Source: an uncultured Bacteroidales bacterium (GTDB lineage: Bacteria; Bacteroidota; Bacteroidia; Bacteroidales; F082). From it: a stretch of DNA of 42,491 nucleotides. The notes beneath the pieces were generated by a model. That model ran no database searches, had not been told where the DNA came from, and saw only the letters and a list, made by a program, of their open reading frames with translations. Positions 24,701 to 33,659 of this stretch are shown here, in pieces (position 1 is the stretch's first letter; the number at the start of each line of letters is the position of its first letter). The stretch covers positions 1 to 42,491 of the forward strand of contig ONKQ01000020.1 of NCBI GenBank assembly GCA_900318465.1. Reading direction: 5' to 3'. The translations under genes and the position numbers were made by a program.

Positions 24701-26878
24701 ATGAAAACGACAAAACTTTACACCCTGCTTGCGCTCCTGCTGATGGTGGGAGGGGCGACGATGCAAGCCATTGCCTATGATTTCCAGTCTGGAAATCTGT
24801 TGTACACAATTATCAGTACCGACCCTCCTTGTGTATGTCTTGACGGTCACATCGACGGGCAAGCCGCACAAGGCGAACTCGTCATTCCTGCATCGGTGGA
24901 GCATCAAGGTGTAAATTATGAGGTGAAATCCATCAAAAAAGAAGCATTTTGGAATTGTAGCGGTTTAACAGGAGAACTTGTTTTATCTGAATCAATAACC
25001 GAGATTGGTGAGATGGCTTTTGGTCGTTGCACTGGGTTTGTTGGAGAACTCCATCTGCCACATTCGTTGACCAAAGTCAAGTATGGAGCTTTTTTCGAGT
25101 GCAGCGGATTCACGGGAACGCTTACCATTCCAGATTCAGTGAACGAGTTGGGTGACACAGACGATATGTATTATTTCAATTTTTCGATATATCTTGGTGC
25201 TTTTATGGGTTGCTCAGGTTTCAACCGTTTGGTACTTCCAGAGTCTTTGAAGGTTATCGGGGTGGCATGTTTTGCCGATTGTACTAACTTGGCAGGCCAA
25301 CTTGTATTGCCCGAAGGCTTGGAAAAAATCAAATATGGTGCCTTTGCTAATTGTGGCGGTTTTATGGGTGAACTTGTCATTCCAGATTCTGTGACGGAAA
25401 TTGGCCTTACCGATAATGATTATTATCTATATGACTATGGAACTTTTATGAATTGCACGGGATTTACTAGATTGGTGCTTTCTGAGTCGTTAAGGATTGT
25501 TGGAATCTCAAGTTTTTCGGGTTGGAATCAGCAAGCTGGGGCACTCGTGATACCTGATAGTGTGAAAACGATTGCCCAAAACGCATTTTTTGAGAGCAGA
25601 GGCTTTACTGGCGCTTTGGAGTTAGGCAAATCCGTACAATTCATTGAAAATTCTGCGTTTTGTGGATGTAGTGGCTTAACAGGAACATTGACAATTCCGG
25701 AATCAGTAAGGGAAATCGATTTCCTTGCTTTTGCGGATTGCTCGGGTATAGAGAGCGTTATTCTTCCTGCTCGATATGTTTTTGAGAATGAATCCGACCA
25801 AGGTTACGGTGTCTTTAAAGGTTGCACGAGCCTTAAGGATATTGTGATTCCCGATGGTTGGGAAACAACAGGAAGAGAGACTTTTACCGGTTGTTCCAAT
25901 TTGGTTTCCGTTGTTCTTCCTGATGGACTGAAATATATTAATTCCGATTGTTTCAAAGACTGCATCAATCTTTCAGAAATCAATATGCCCAACGGGGTGA
26001 TTAGCATAGGTAGTCAAGCTTTTTCTCATTGCGAGAGACTTGCCGAATTCGTTTTTCCCGAAAGCTTAGCGGAAATTGGAGCAGGAGCCTTCTCACATTG
26101 TACGAGTCTTACGGGCGATTTGGTTATTCCAGACTTTGTGGAGAGGATTCCGATTTACACCTTTGATTCTTGCATCGGTTACAACAATCTTGTCATTGGT
26201 GAATCAGTGAATTGGATTGCTGAGTCAGCTTTTGATAATACACAATTCGAGAAAATGATAATCAAGGCGACCACTCCACCAGAATTGAAACGCATGATGA
26301 CTCCGAATGCATGGCATTTCCCTGTTGACATCCTCATCATTGTTCCATGCGGTACTCTTGATGCCTACCAAAACGCCGAAGGATGGAGCGAATTTACCAA
26401 TATGCATGAGAGTTTAACCGTAATTTTATCGGTGGTTTCAGCCGATGAAACTGCGGGAACGGTCAGGGTTTTAAAAGAGGCTACTTGTGAGGATAAAATG
26501 GTGCAAGTGGAGGCTATTCCCAATGAAGGCTGTTCGTTCTTGTATTGGGAAGTCAACGGCAATCAGGTTTCAACGGAGAATCCATATAGCTTTGAGCTTG
26601 AAGAGGACATTGAACTTGTTGCGCATTTTTCGGGAGTAGGATTGGAGGAAATAGAAGGGAGCGTTTCTGTCTATCCCAACCCTACCAAGGAAATGGTAAT
26701 GATAGATGACATTGAGGCTGCTGAAGTGCAGGTATATAATGCCCTTGGGCAGTTGGTGAAGACGGTGCGGAACTCAAACGAAATTAATGTCTCAAACTTG
26801 ACGGAGGGCGTTTACTTGCTGCGGATTACCGATGCAAAGGGAGTTTCGCAAACGGAGCGCATTACGGTAATAAGATAA
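24701..26878 (+). CDS. BspA-like leucine-rich-repeat surface protein with T9SS sorting domain
   Basis: A 725-residue exported protein. The signal peptide is MKTTKLYTLLALLLMVGGATMQA. From about residue 60 to 550 it consists of LRR_5 (BspA/TpLRR) repeats with the pattern F-x-x-C-S/T-G-x-x-G-x-L-x-I-P-x-S-V-x-x-I. Then comes an AHF-ending, bacterial-repeat-like beta domain (WEVNGNQVSTENPYSFEL), and a T9SS type A sorting domain (SVSVYPNPTKEMVMI to ITVIR). Proteins of this family bind host or bacterial surface partners; the ligand here is unknown. It is probably co-transcribed with the 77-residue lipoprotein 3 bp downstream. Confidence 0.92.
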   Translation: MKTTKLYTLLALLLMVGGATMQAIAYDFQSGNLLYTIISTDPPCVCLDGHIDGQAAQGELVIPASVEHQGVNYEVKSIKKEAFWNCSGLTGELVLSESITEIGEMAFGRCTGFVGELHLPHSLTKVKYGAFFECSGFTGTLTIPDSVNELGDTDDMYYFNFSIYLGAFMGCSGFNRLVLPESLKVIGVACFADCTNLAGQLVLPEGLEKIKYGAFANCGGFMGELVIPDSVTEIGLTDNDYYLYDYGTFMNCTGFTRLVLSESLRIVGISSFSGWNQQAGALVIPDSVKTIAQNAFFESRGFTGALELGKSVQFIENSAFCGCSGLTGTLTIPESVREIDFLAFADCSGIESVILPARYVFENESDQGYGVFKGCTSLKDIVIPDGWETTGRETFTGCSNLVSVVLPDGLKYINSDCFKDCINLSEINMPNGVISIGSQAFSHCERLAEFVFPESLAEIGAGAFSHCTSLTGDLVIPDFVERIPIYTFDSCIGYNNLVIGESVNWIAESAFDNTQFEKMIIKATTPPELKRMMTPNAWHFPVDILIIVPCGTLDAYQNAEGWSEFTNMHESLTVILSVVSADETAGTVRVLKEATCEDKMVQVEAIPNEGCSFLYWEVNGNQVSTENPYSFELEEDIELVAHFSGVGLEEIEGSVSVYPNPTKEMVMIDDIEAAEVQVYNALGQLVKTVRNSNEINVSNLTEGVYLLRITDAKGVSQTERITVIR

Positions 26879-26881
26879 GCT

Positions 26882-27115
26882 ATGAAAAATTCGCCTTCAT
26901 CCAAAATTCTCGTGGCAACAGTGGTTGCTTTGGCCGCCCTGCTGCTGGCGGGATGCCAGCAGAAGAAACACGAAGTGGGCACGATGCCTTCAGCCGAACA
27001 AGCGAAAGCCGAAGTGGACACCACAAAGGAAGACACGATAAAAGCTTTCTACGAGCGGATGATGCGGTGGAAAGTGCTACATGGGGGGATGAGCAGGTGG
27101 GAGAGTGATAAATAA
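26882..27115 (+). CDS. Small lipoprotein
   Basis: A 77-residue protein with a lipoprotein signal (VATVVALAALLLAGC, lipid-modified Cys25). The mature part is short and charged (KKHEVGTMPSAEQAKAEVDT) with no known motif. It begins 3 bp after the BspA-like gene stop, so it is likely translated from the same mRNA. No function can be proposed. Confidence 0.65.
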   Translation: MKNSPSSKILVATVVALAALLLAGCQQKKHEVGTMPSAEQAKAEVDTTKEDTIKAFYERMMRWKVLHGGMSRWESDK

Positions 27116-27191
27116 AATGTTGTAATCTGGAATCGCAACGTGTTGTAAAACAAAGAAGTGACTTTGCAAAAGTTTGTAATGGCCTTCGGAC

Positions 27192-27224
27192 TTGAAAAAA
27201 CAGCGAAAATTTGCTATACTTTTG
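27192..27224 (+). promoter_or_regulatory. promoter of the 159-residue lipoprotein gene
   Basis: TTG at 27192-27194 and TACTTTTG at 27217-27224, 22 nt apart. A 7-codon mini-frame (ATG 27229, stop 27250-27252) begins 4 nt after the -7 element, followed by the real gene at 27270. Confidence 0.5.
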
Positions 27225-27269
27225 CGGCATGAATTTCAAAACGAATAATTAACCTTAAATTACAGTATT

Positions 27270-27749
27270 ATGAACAACAGAAAATTCAGATTCGGAACGC
27301 TGCTGGTGTTTTTAGCGGCAATGACTTTTTCATTGAGCTCTTGTGAGTATATGGTGAATGTCGATTTTAAGATTGCTCACAACGAAAACGACACGCTTGT
27401 GCTGACAGGATGGAATGGGACAAACGAAGTTTGTTACACGAGTCCTTATACCAGCAATTCTGGAGATGTGTTCGACAAAACGACTATCAGCTCTTTCAGG
27501 GCGGGTGGCGGTTCTTCCACTACCGTTACGGAAGAGCAAGCCTTCATGCAACTCATGTCGGACTATGACAGCGTGATGATTACGCGCCGTTCTGACAATA
27601 AATCTACTATCACCTACCGCCATGATGAGAGCGCGACGGATGCACAACGCTATTTCTTCACCCGCGAAGCGTGGAGTTGCACCCCCGAAGGCGAGACGGA
27701 AAAAGACAGGACTTACACGCTTATCTTGAAGGAGGAGATGTTTAAATAA
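27270..27749 (+). CDS. Lipoprotein of unknown function
   Basis: A 159-residue lipoprotein with lipobox LSSC (Cys25) after a clear signal peptide. The mature part is mixed alpha/beta with no recognised motif (MVNVDFKIAHNENDTLVLTG at the start of the mature chain). It lies 29 bp before a T9SS-sorted protein on the same strand, so the two are probably one transcript. Confidence 0.72.
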   Translation: MNNRKFRFGTLLVFLAAMTFSLSSCEYMVNVDFKIAHNENDTLVLTGWNGTNEVCYTSPYTSNSGDVFDKTTISSFRAGGGSSTTVTEEQAFMQLMSDYDSVMITRRSDNKSTITYRHDESATDAQRYFFTREAWSCTPEGETEKDRTYTLILKEEMFK

Positions 27750-27778
27750 ACTGATAACATTAAACAATGATAACAACA

Positions 27779-29041
27779 ATGAGAAAAGTAGTATTATTTG
27801 TAGTTTCCATGTGCTGCATGGTGTCAGCCTTTGCGCAACAAACCAGGAATGAACAAGATTTGCTCAAACAGATGCAAAGCAAAATCAGGCAGGTGGAAAA
27901 ATGGAACCGTTACGCCAACACCTTCAGCGAGCAATTGGATAGCGTTTACGGTGACTTTCAAAAAAGTATTTTTGAATATGACGAGCGCTTCAACTGCGTG
28001 AAAATCGACTATTACTGGTTTGATGACAGTTGGATGTACGACTATACCGAGAAGTATGCCTATGATGAGCAAGACCGTATCACGATAATCATGGATAGCA
28101 CCGAAGGCCATGCCAGTAAATCAGTATTCCTATATGAGAATGGCGAATGGATTTCAGATGAATACGAATACGAACTTGATGGTGATGAGTGGATTGCCAT
28201 CGGCAAATACACCTACGAATACGATGCGGACGGTCACATGGTGCTGTCGGTAGGTTATGCTCTTGAAGAGGATTGGGTAGCGGAAAACAAGATGACATGG
28301 GAATACGAGGATGGAAAACTACAGAACGACATCTATTATTACCATGGCGAAAACAGTTGGAATCCTCTCACAAGAAACGATTATTACTACAACGCCGAAG
28401 GTCTCTGCCGAGAACAGTTACAAAGCAATTGGGAGGGTGACTGGATAGAAAGCTGGAAGGTTGAATACGAATATGATGAAGCAGGCAACCGACATACAGA
28501 AACCACATCAACCATCTATGAACTTGACGACTGGGTTTATACCTACATGACTGAATATTATTATGATGCCAACGGGAATTGCTATTCTTCAGCGAATTAC
28601 TACAACGGCGATTTAAGGGATTGGGAACTGGAAAACACGATGACCTACAACTACGACCTCTCGGTGCCAGTGGAGACCGTTGCGGGTATCATGATGGTTT
28701 GGGATGAGGAGCTGCCCATCCATAACAAATTGCTGGATTGGCAGTTGCGAGCAAATGACGATGCCTATACCACCACATTCTATTATTCAAATTGTGTGGG
28801 CTTGAACGAAAAGCCGGAAAGCTTGTTGACTATTTATCCTAATCCTGCCAAGGAAAAGGTGACGATAGACGGCATTGAGGCTACCGAAGTGCAGGTTTAT
28901 AATGCCATCGGGCAATTGGTGAAGACGGTAAGAAACTCAAACGAAATCGGCGTAGAGGGCTTGCCAGAAGGGGTTTATCTGCTGCACATCCACGACAAGC
29001 AAGGCGTTTCCCATACGAATCGGATAACCATCGCGAAATAA
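27779..29041 (+). CDS. YD-repeat-like surface protein with T9SS sorting domain
   Basis: A 420-residue exported protein. The signal peptide is MRKVVLFVVSMCCMVSAFAQ; an in-frame ATG 12 nt upstream is an alternative start. Residues 40-300 contain about ten degenerate aromatic repeats of the form YEYDxxGxxxxxxxY (for example YEYDADGHMVLSVGY, YYYDANGNCYSSANY), similar to the YD/RHS-type repeats found in Bacteroidetes surface proteins. The C-terminus is a T9SS type A domain (LTIYPNPAKEKVTIDG to ITIAK) that closely resembles the one in the BspA-like protein. Function unknown. Confidence 0.8.
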   Translation: MRKVVLFVVSMCCMVSAFAQQTRNEQDLLKQMQSKIRQVEKWNRYANTFSEQLDSVYGDFQKSIFEYDERFNCVKIDYYWFDDSWMYDYTEKYAYDEQDRITIIMDSTEGHASKSVFLYENGEWISDEYEYELDGDEWIAIGKYTYEYDADGHMVLSVGYALEEDWVAENKMTWEYEDGKLQNDIYYYHGENSWNPLTRNDYYYNAEGLCREQLQSNWEGDWIESWKVEYEYDEAGNRHTETTSTIYELDDWVYTYMTEYYYDANGNCYSSANYYNGDLRDWELENTMTYNYDLSVPVETVAGIMMVWDEELPIHNKLLDWQLRANDDAYTTTFYYSNCVGLNEKPESLLTIYPNPAKEKVTIDGIEATEVQVYNAIGQLVKTVRNSNEIGVEGLPEGVYLLHIHDKQGVSHTNRITIAK

Positions 29042-29112
29042 GCCATAAGAAAAACCATCTTTGGCCTGATTTTTGCATAATAATCATCTTGTAACTTTAA
29101 AATCAACGAGTT

Positions 29113-29676
29113 ATGAAAACAATTAGTTTCAATAAGCGAATTTTGACCACAGTGGTCATCGCTTTGCTTTGCTGTTTCTCGGCAAAGGCACAAATCACCC
29201 CATCGGTGTATGCCGGTTTGGGGAATTATACCAATCTTGGAGGAATGGTTGGAATCGGAACCGAAATACAGTACAAATTCGTTTCTGTCAATGCCGCCAT
29301 AGGGTATGATGGCTGCAACCAGGCATTCTTTCATAAAGGGCACTATGCGGGTAAGGAACGCGTCGGCGACAATCCTTTCATAGGATTCGATGTCGGCATG
29401 AAGTGCTATTTCTACAAAGGCCTTTTCGGAGGCGTGAACTATGGTCTTTTAGGCAAATATTGTCTGGAAGAGACCGCAGAACGGGTCAGGGTGGACAATT
29501 TTTACGACTTTTCCTTCACTCTTGGCTATAAATGGCACTATTACAAAGGACTTTATGGAATGGCCTGGCTGGGAGTGACTTCCAATAAGGATGCGAACCA
29601 GTTTGTGTTCATCTTTGACAGCAAATGTTTTACACCCAGGGTGGGCTTAATCATCGGATACGAATTTAAACATTAA
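29113..29676 (+). CDS. Small outer-membrane beta-barrel protein
   Basis: A 187-residue protein with a signal peptide (ILTTVVIALLCCFSAKAQ) and alternating strands rich in Gly and aromatics (PSVYAGLGNYTNLGGMVGIG, then FIGFDVGMKCYFYKGLFGG, VGLIIGYEFKH). The likely form is an 8-stranded barrel of the OmpA/OprF-like or 'outer membrane protein beta-barrel' class. It lies 13 bp before the next lipoprotein gene, so the two form an operon. Confidence 0.72.
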   Translation: MKTISFNKRILTTVVIALLCCFSAKAQITPSVYAGLGNYTNLGGMVGIGTEIQYKFVSVNAAIGYDGCNQAFFHKGHYAGKERVGDNPFIGFDVGMKCYFYKGLFGGVNYGLLGKYCLEETAERVRVDNFYDFSFTLGYKWHYYKGLYGMAWLGVTSNKDANQFVFIFDSKCFTPRVGLIIGYEFKH

Positions 29677-29689
29677 AAATCACACAGTT

Positions 29690-30691
29690 ATGAAAACAAT
29701 TGCCAAATCAATAATCCTAATTGCGGTCATGATTCTTTACGGGTCATGCAGCAAAATCGTGCAAGAGAGTCCCGAAACCATCACCATCAGCGGCCATATC
29801 ACCGACGAGGATGGACAACCTGTTGAAAATGTAAGCCTTGACTTGATGTACATAACACGCATGAACTTGTTGGGCTTTTACTATGGTACAGGCATTCACG
29901 CAAAGACCGATGAAAACGGCTACTATTCCATCCAATTTGACAACAACGACGATTATTCCTATCGCGTGGATATCGAAAAGGCGGGGTATGACTACGTACA
30001 AAGTTACAGTGTTGACCGATGGATCGCCTCGCAAAAACACGATGTCGTGATGAAGAAAAAAGAAGAATACATCGACCTCGGTTTGCCGAGCCGCACCATG
30101 TGGGCCAACTGCAATGTGGGAACCAACAAACCTGAAGGCATTGGCGATTACTTTGCGTGGGGAGAAGTTGCTCCCAAATCCACTTACAGTTGGGAAAACT
30201 ACATACACTGCAACGGAGCTGGTGACCAATTGACCAAGTATTGCAACAATCCAGCCTACGGCTACAACCACTTCACCGACACTTTGACGATATTGGACAG
30301 ACCTGATGATGCCGGTTGGTGCAACTTCGATTCCAATCAAGGACCGCAGATTCCAAGCAAGGAACAATGGCAGGAGCTGTACCAAAACACCACGCACACA
30401 TGGACTACCCTAAACGGTGTGGCAGGTGTCCGTTTCGAGGCTAGCAACGGCAACAGCATTTTCCTGCCTGCTGGCGGAATGCGCCATGATGACGGAAACA
30501 CCGTGGGTGTTGAACACGGCTACTATTGGTTGAATTCGTTCTATACGGGAAATCCGACCAATGCATGGAATTTCATGATCGGTGCCGACCTTGACGTCAT
30601 CGGCAACAGTACGGCCACAGCCGAACGATACATAGGCTTTTCTGTGCGTCCGGTGCATCCTTACGGTTGGCCATTTTGCCCTACTAATTGA
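29690..30691 (+). CDS. Lipoprotein with carboxypeptidase-regulatory-like and FISUMP-like domains
   Basis: A 333-residue lipoprotein with lipobox YGSC (Cys20). Residues 30-110 form a transthyretin-like carboxypeptidase regulatory domain (ISGHITDEDGQPVENVSLDL, then TDENGYYSIQF). The remaining part starts with EYIDLGLPSRTMWANCNVG and YFAWGE and ends with GFSVRPV, a signature seen repeatedly in Bacteroidetes and Fibrobacter surface proteins (Fib_succ_major-like domain). It is probably anchored at the cell surface. Function unknown. Confidence 0.82.
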   Translation: MKTIAKSIILIAVMILYGSCSKIVQESPETITISGHITDEDGQPVENVSLDLMYITRMNLLGFYYGTGIHAKTDENGYYSIQFDNNDDYSYRVDIEKAGYDYVQSYSVDRWIASQKHDVVMKKKEEYIDLGLPSRTMWANCNVGTNKPEGIGDYFAWGEVAPKSTYSWENYIHCNGAGDQLTKYCNNPAYGYNHFTDTLTILDRPDDAGWCNFDSNQGPQIPSKEQWQELYQNTTHTWTTLNGVAGVRFEASNGNSIFLPAGGMRHDDGNTVGVEHGYYWLNSFYTGNPTNAWNFMIGADLDVIGNSTATAERYIGFSVRPVHPYGWPFCPTN

Positions 30692-30723
30692 TGTAAGTAG
30701 ATGAGCATATTAAGTACAAAATA

Positions 30724-30776
30724 GACTACGAGACTTCGGGACTGCGAGTTGAACAAATACTCGAAGTCCCGAAGTC
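30724..30776. repeat. GGGACTTC hairpin repeat, short copy
   Basis: Arms are ACTACGAGACTTCGGGACTG and CTCGAAGTCCCGAAGTC around a short loop. The flanks (GAGCATATT before; GAACACTTA after) match those of the element at 22444, so the two are versions of one element with and without the inner TTAGC hairpin. Confidence 0.75.
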
Positions 30777-30829
30777 AAAAGATTTTGCAGTTTAATTTTG
30801 AACACTTATTTATTCAAAACCTTAACGTA

Positions 30830-32083
30830 ATGAAAAACAGTCGACTTATTACTTTGTTTGCGCTCCTGCTGATGGCGGGAGGAATCTTTGTTTCGTGTAG
30901 CACACAATCAGCCGAAAAACAAATTGCCGACCAATTTATGGATTTTTCAGACGAATCCACCAGTTTTGAACAAATCAAAAACGCCGTCAAAGACAGGCGC
31001 ATTGTCATTTTAGGCGAGGCTGGTCATGCCGACGGAAGAACCTTTGAAATCAAGTCAAAACTGATTGAATACCTCAACGCAAACAATGAGTATGATGTCG
31101 TGTTGGAGGGTATGGGATTCCTTGATGGCGCTGTGTTGCAAGGCGTTCTGCCGCCACTGTGCATCGACAGCAACTATCTTGATGTTGCCAATGCTTGGAA
31201 TCCCTTGTGGAGCCAAACAAAAGAGGCATCCTCTTTGGTAGAAGCCATGTGTAGCGGCAAGGTGAGGTATTGGGGAATGGATTGCAATCCTTCCCTTAGT
31301 GACTATTTCCTCATCCCTTATTTGTTGGCTTCCTCACCAAACGTTTCAAGCGTGTTGGGAGGAAATGCCTTTGATTCGCTGATGGCCATTCACGACCGCA
31401 TGATGGGCATGGATACCACTTTGATGCATAACGAATTGGATTACTTTGATTCGAAGATGAACCAAGCCCAAAAAGCCTTGGAAGAAGAAACCGATTTGGA
31501 AAAAAAGGCCATCCTTGACATGGCCATTGACAACGCTTTGGCGTTTTCGGGACAAGTAAGGTTGGGATTCACTGATTGGGATGCACAAAACGAAGGCATC
31601 AACATCCGCGACCGGCAAATGGCCGAGAATGTGATATGGTACCTGAACCATTTTCCCGAAAGGAAAGTCATCATTTGGACGGCCAACTTCCACGGAGCCA
31701 AGCAAATCAACCAAATCAAATACGGCAAAGAGCCTGACCCGGAGTTGTATAACAAGTATGTGCTGCTCGGTGAGCATCTTGAAAAGACTTTCCCCAAGCA
31801 AGTGTATTCCTTGGCATTCACTTCGGGAGGAGGTACCGAGGGCTATTTCTATACAAATGACAGCACAGCGATTGTGCCTGACTCAACATCAATGGAGTTC
31901 CAATTGAGGCAGCTTGGGATGGAGTATGGCTTTTGCGATTTGAGCCGAAAGAAAGATTGGGCTGATATGGCTTTCAATAGCACCATATTGGGCTACGATT
32001 GTAAGCCTGGCAAATGGGCGAAGATTTTCGATGGCATTTTTTACTTGAAAGAGAATTATAAGGCGCATGAGATTGACAGATGA
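30830..32083 (+). CDS. Erythromycin-esterase-like (EreA/EreB superfamily) lipoprotein
   Basis: A 417-residue lipoprotein (signal MKNSRLITLFALLLMAGG, lipobox VSC). The superfamily core is clear: RIVILGEAGHADGRTFE with the G-E-x-x-H motif, VVLEGMGF with a conserved Glu, NIRDRQMAENVIWYL, and KVIIWTANFHGAK with the late conserved His. Known members hydrolyse macrolide lactones, but distant homologues have other, mostly unknown substrates, so resistance should not be assumed. ATG 30830 is chosen because it begins the signal peptide. The 5' cassette is nearly identical to that of the S41 gene. A -7 element (TAATTTTG, 30793-30800) lies upstream without a good -33. Confidence 0.83.
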   Translation: MKNSRLITLFALLLMAGGIFVSCSTQSAEKQIADQFMDFSDESTSFEQIKNAVKDRRIVILGEAGHADGRTFEIKSKLIEYLNANNEYDVVLEGMGFLDGAVLQGVLPPLCIDSNYLDVANAWNPLWSQTKEASSLVEAMCSGKVRYWGMDCNPSLSDYFLIPYLLASSPNVSSVLGGNAFDSLMAIHDRMMGMDTTLMHNELDYFDSKMNQAQKALEEETDLEKKAILDMAIDNALAFSGQVRLGFTDWDAQNEGINIRDRQMAENVIWYLNHFPERKVIIWTANFHGAKQINQIKYGKEPDPELYNKYVLLGEHLEKTFPKQVYSLAFTSGGGTEGYFYTNDSTAIVPDSTSMEFQLRQLGMEYGFCDLSRKKDWADMAFNSTILGYDCKPGKWAKIFDGIFYLKENYKAHEIDR

Positions 32084-32159
32084 TTAGGGGTAACGAAACA
32101 TGTAAATTGGAACGATTTTTGCGGCAAATCCATTGATTTTATCAGCAAATCCTCCGCTT

Positions 32160-33518
32160 ATGAAAAAGACCTCTACCCTAACATTTCTGTTACTTTTCCT
32201 TGCATCTTCGCTTTCCGCACAAACCAAAACCATCGTTTTCGGCAACCTCGGCGTAGAGAACGTGAACATAAGCATCGTCAATACGCCATACGGAACCAGC
32301 ACCGATGCCAAAGGCCGCTATGAACTGCCCATTTTCGACCGCACGGAGGCCGTCAACTTGTATTATTCCTGTATCGGCTATCAAGACACGGTGGTGAGCC
32401 TCACGACGAAGCAGTTGCAGCGCGACTCGCTCAATATCAGCTTCAAGATGAGGAAGATGAGCTATGACCTTCAGGAAGTGAGCATTACGGCCTATCAGGA
32501 TTTCTACAGGTCGAAAACCAACCGCAACATTGCCGACATCGCATTTTTGGACGAGAAAATCTACCTTTTGGAGAACAAGCCCAAAGTCTCCGCGATGGTC
32601 GTCTTAGACACCGACGGCGTGGAGCAAGCCCGCAAGGATTACGACCAACTGTTTGAAAAACTGCACATTGATGCTTTCAACGACATCATTCTCGTCGGGC
32701 AAGACAGTTGTCTGCAAGTGTATCTTGATGAAAAACAAGGCATTTTGCCCGTTTCCATTTTCTCACGCGATGATTACCGCAACAAACTGCTCAAAATCGT
32801 GTGCGAGTTCAACGGGGCTTATATCATCAAGACTATGGTTCACGACAAGGGTCTTTATTGGCTCAAATACAACCACGGCAAGAGCCAAGACTTCCTTTAT
32901 GTGATGAAAGACGGTTCGGAAAAAGAGCCACAATTTCTGTGCAGTTTCATCGACACCCTCGGCTACCGCGCCTGCCAATCGCAATGGATATCCATCCAAA
33001 ACGAATACCATCAAGTAGTGGCTGAGAATAACGGCATCGACCTCATCAACGAGGAGATTTGGGACGGCAATCTGGTGCGCCTGGCCGAAAACTCCTCACT
33101 GCTCGGCAAAACACAATGGTATTGCTCCATTATGGCCAAACAAGAATACCATATCACACCGCTGATATTCAACAACATCCTGCAATTCGTCGACTTGGAC
33201 AACCGAGAAATCGTTGAAATCGGCACTGATTTCAAAATTGCCAGCAGAAGGCCTCTCAAGGTCACTTCGGGCGAGAAATACTTCATGAACGAGTTTTTGA
33301 AAGACCAAGCCACGGGCAAGACTTACGGCCTGTTCACCAAAGACGGAATGAATTACCTCGGCCTTTACGACCCGAAGGCAGGTACTGTGGGCATGGAACA
33401 AAAAGCCAGCGAAAAGATTTATCCCAAGGTTTTCAAGGTGCATGACGGCTATGCCTACAGCGTGTTTTTCGATTCAGGAAGCAATCGCGGGGTGATTAGT
33501 CGGGTGAAAATAGAATGA
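32160..33518 (+). CDS. Exported protein with carboxypeptidase-regulatory-like domain
   Basis: A 452-residue protein with signal peptide MKKTSTLTFLLLFLASSLSAQ. Residues 22-95 resemble the CarboxypepD_reg-like domain (VFGNLGVENVNISIVNTPYG, then DAKGRYELPI). The region after about 105 (LQEVSITAYQDFYRSK) is typical of the linker to a TonB-plug domain, but no barrel follows. The remainder looks like beta-propeller strands. I recall such proteins as '6-bladed propeller' or DUF-type in Bacteroidetes. ATG 32160 was preferred over a non-signal start 27 nt upstream. Function unknown. Confidence 0.75.
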   Translation: MKKTSTLTFLLLFLASSLSAQTKTIVFGNLGVENVNISIVNTPYGTSTDAKGRYELPIFDRTEAVNLYYSCIGYQDTVVSLTTKQLQRDSLNISFKMRKMSYDLQEVSITAYQDFYRSKTNRNIADIAFLDEKIYLLENKPKVSAMVVLDTDGVEQARKDYDQLFEKLHIDAFNDIILVGQDSCLQVYLDEKQGILPVSIFSRDDYRNKLLKIVCEFNGAYIIKTMVHDKGLYWLKYNHGKSQDFLYVMKDGSEKEPQFLCSFIDTLGYRACQSQWISIQNEYHQVVAENNGIDLINEEIWDGNLVRLAENSSLLGKTQWYCSIMAKQEYHITPLIFNNILQFVDLDNREIVEIGTDFKIASRRPLKVTSGEKYFMNEFLKDQATGKTYGLFTKDGMNYLGLYDPKAGTVGMEQKASEKIYPKVFKVHDGYAYSVFFDSGSNRGVISRVKIE

Positions 33519-33548
33519 TTTTCTCACATAGAATGCGCATTTTTTTAG

Positions 33549-33636
33549 CACGCAGAAATCGCAGAATTTTTTGAAACGCAAAGCGACGCAAAATCTACGT
33601 CCGGCAGGTTCAGCGATTTCTGCGGATTCTGCGTGA
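33549..33636. repeat. CGCAGAAATCGCAGA hairpin repeat
   Basis: The left arm CACGCAGAAATCGCAGAA and right arm GCGATTTCTGCGGATTCTG are inverted copies separated by about 45 nt. It fills the gap between the preceding gene and malQ and may end the upstream transcript. Confidence 0.7.
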
Positions 33637-33647
33637 AATAATTTCCA

Positions 33648-33655
33648 TACCTTTG
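33648..33655 (+). promoter_or_regulatory. -7 element immediately before malQ
   Basis: TACCTTTG is followed by CAGC and then the ATG at 33660, leaving only 4 nt between the -7 element and the start codon. A leaderless malQ transcript is suggested. Confidence 0.5.
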
Positions 33656-33659
33656 CAGC

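Noticed and set aside
27229-27252. Seven-codon frame after the promoter at 27192-27224 as a leader peptide gene
   Set aside because: Too short to support by sequence alone; kept only as part of the leaderless-transcript observation.
30830-32083. Calling this gene a macrolide-resistance esterase (ere)
   Set aside because: Only the superfamily core is visible; it is a lipoprotein in a chromosomal block of surface proteins, and distant homologues have unknown substrates.
32133-32159. Upstream start for the gene at 32160
   Set aside because: It would place nine residues before the signal peptide; ATG 32160 gives a standard signal sequence.
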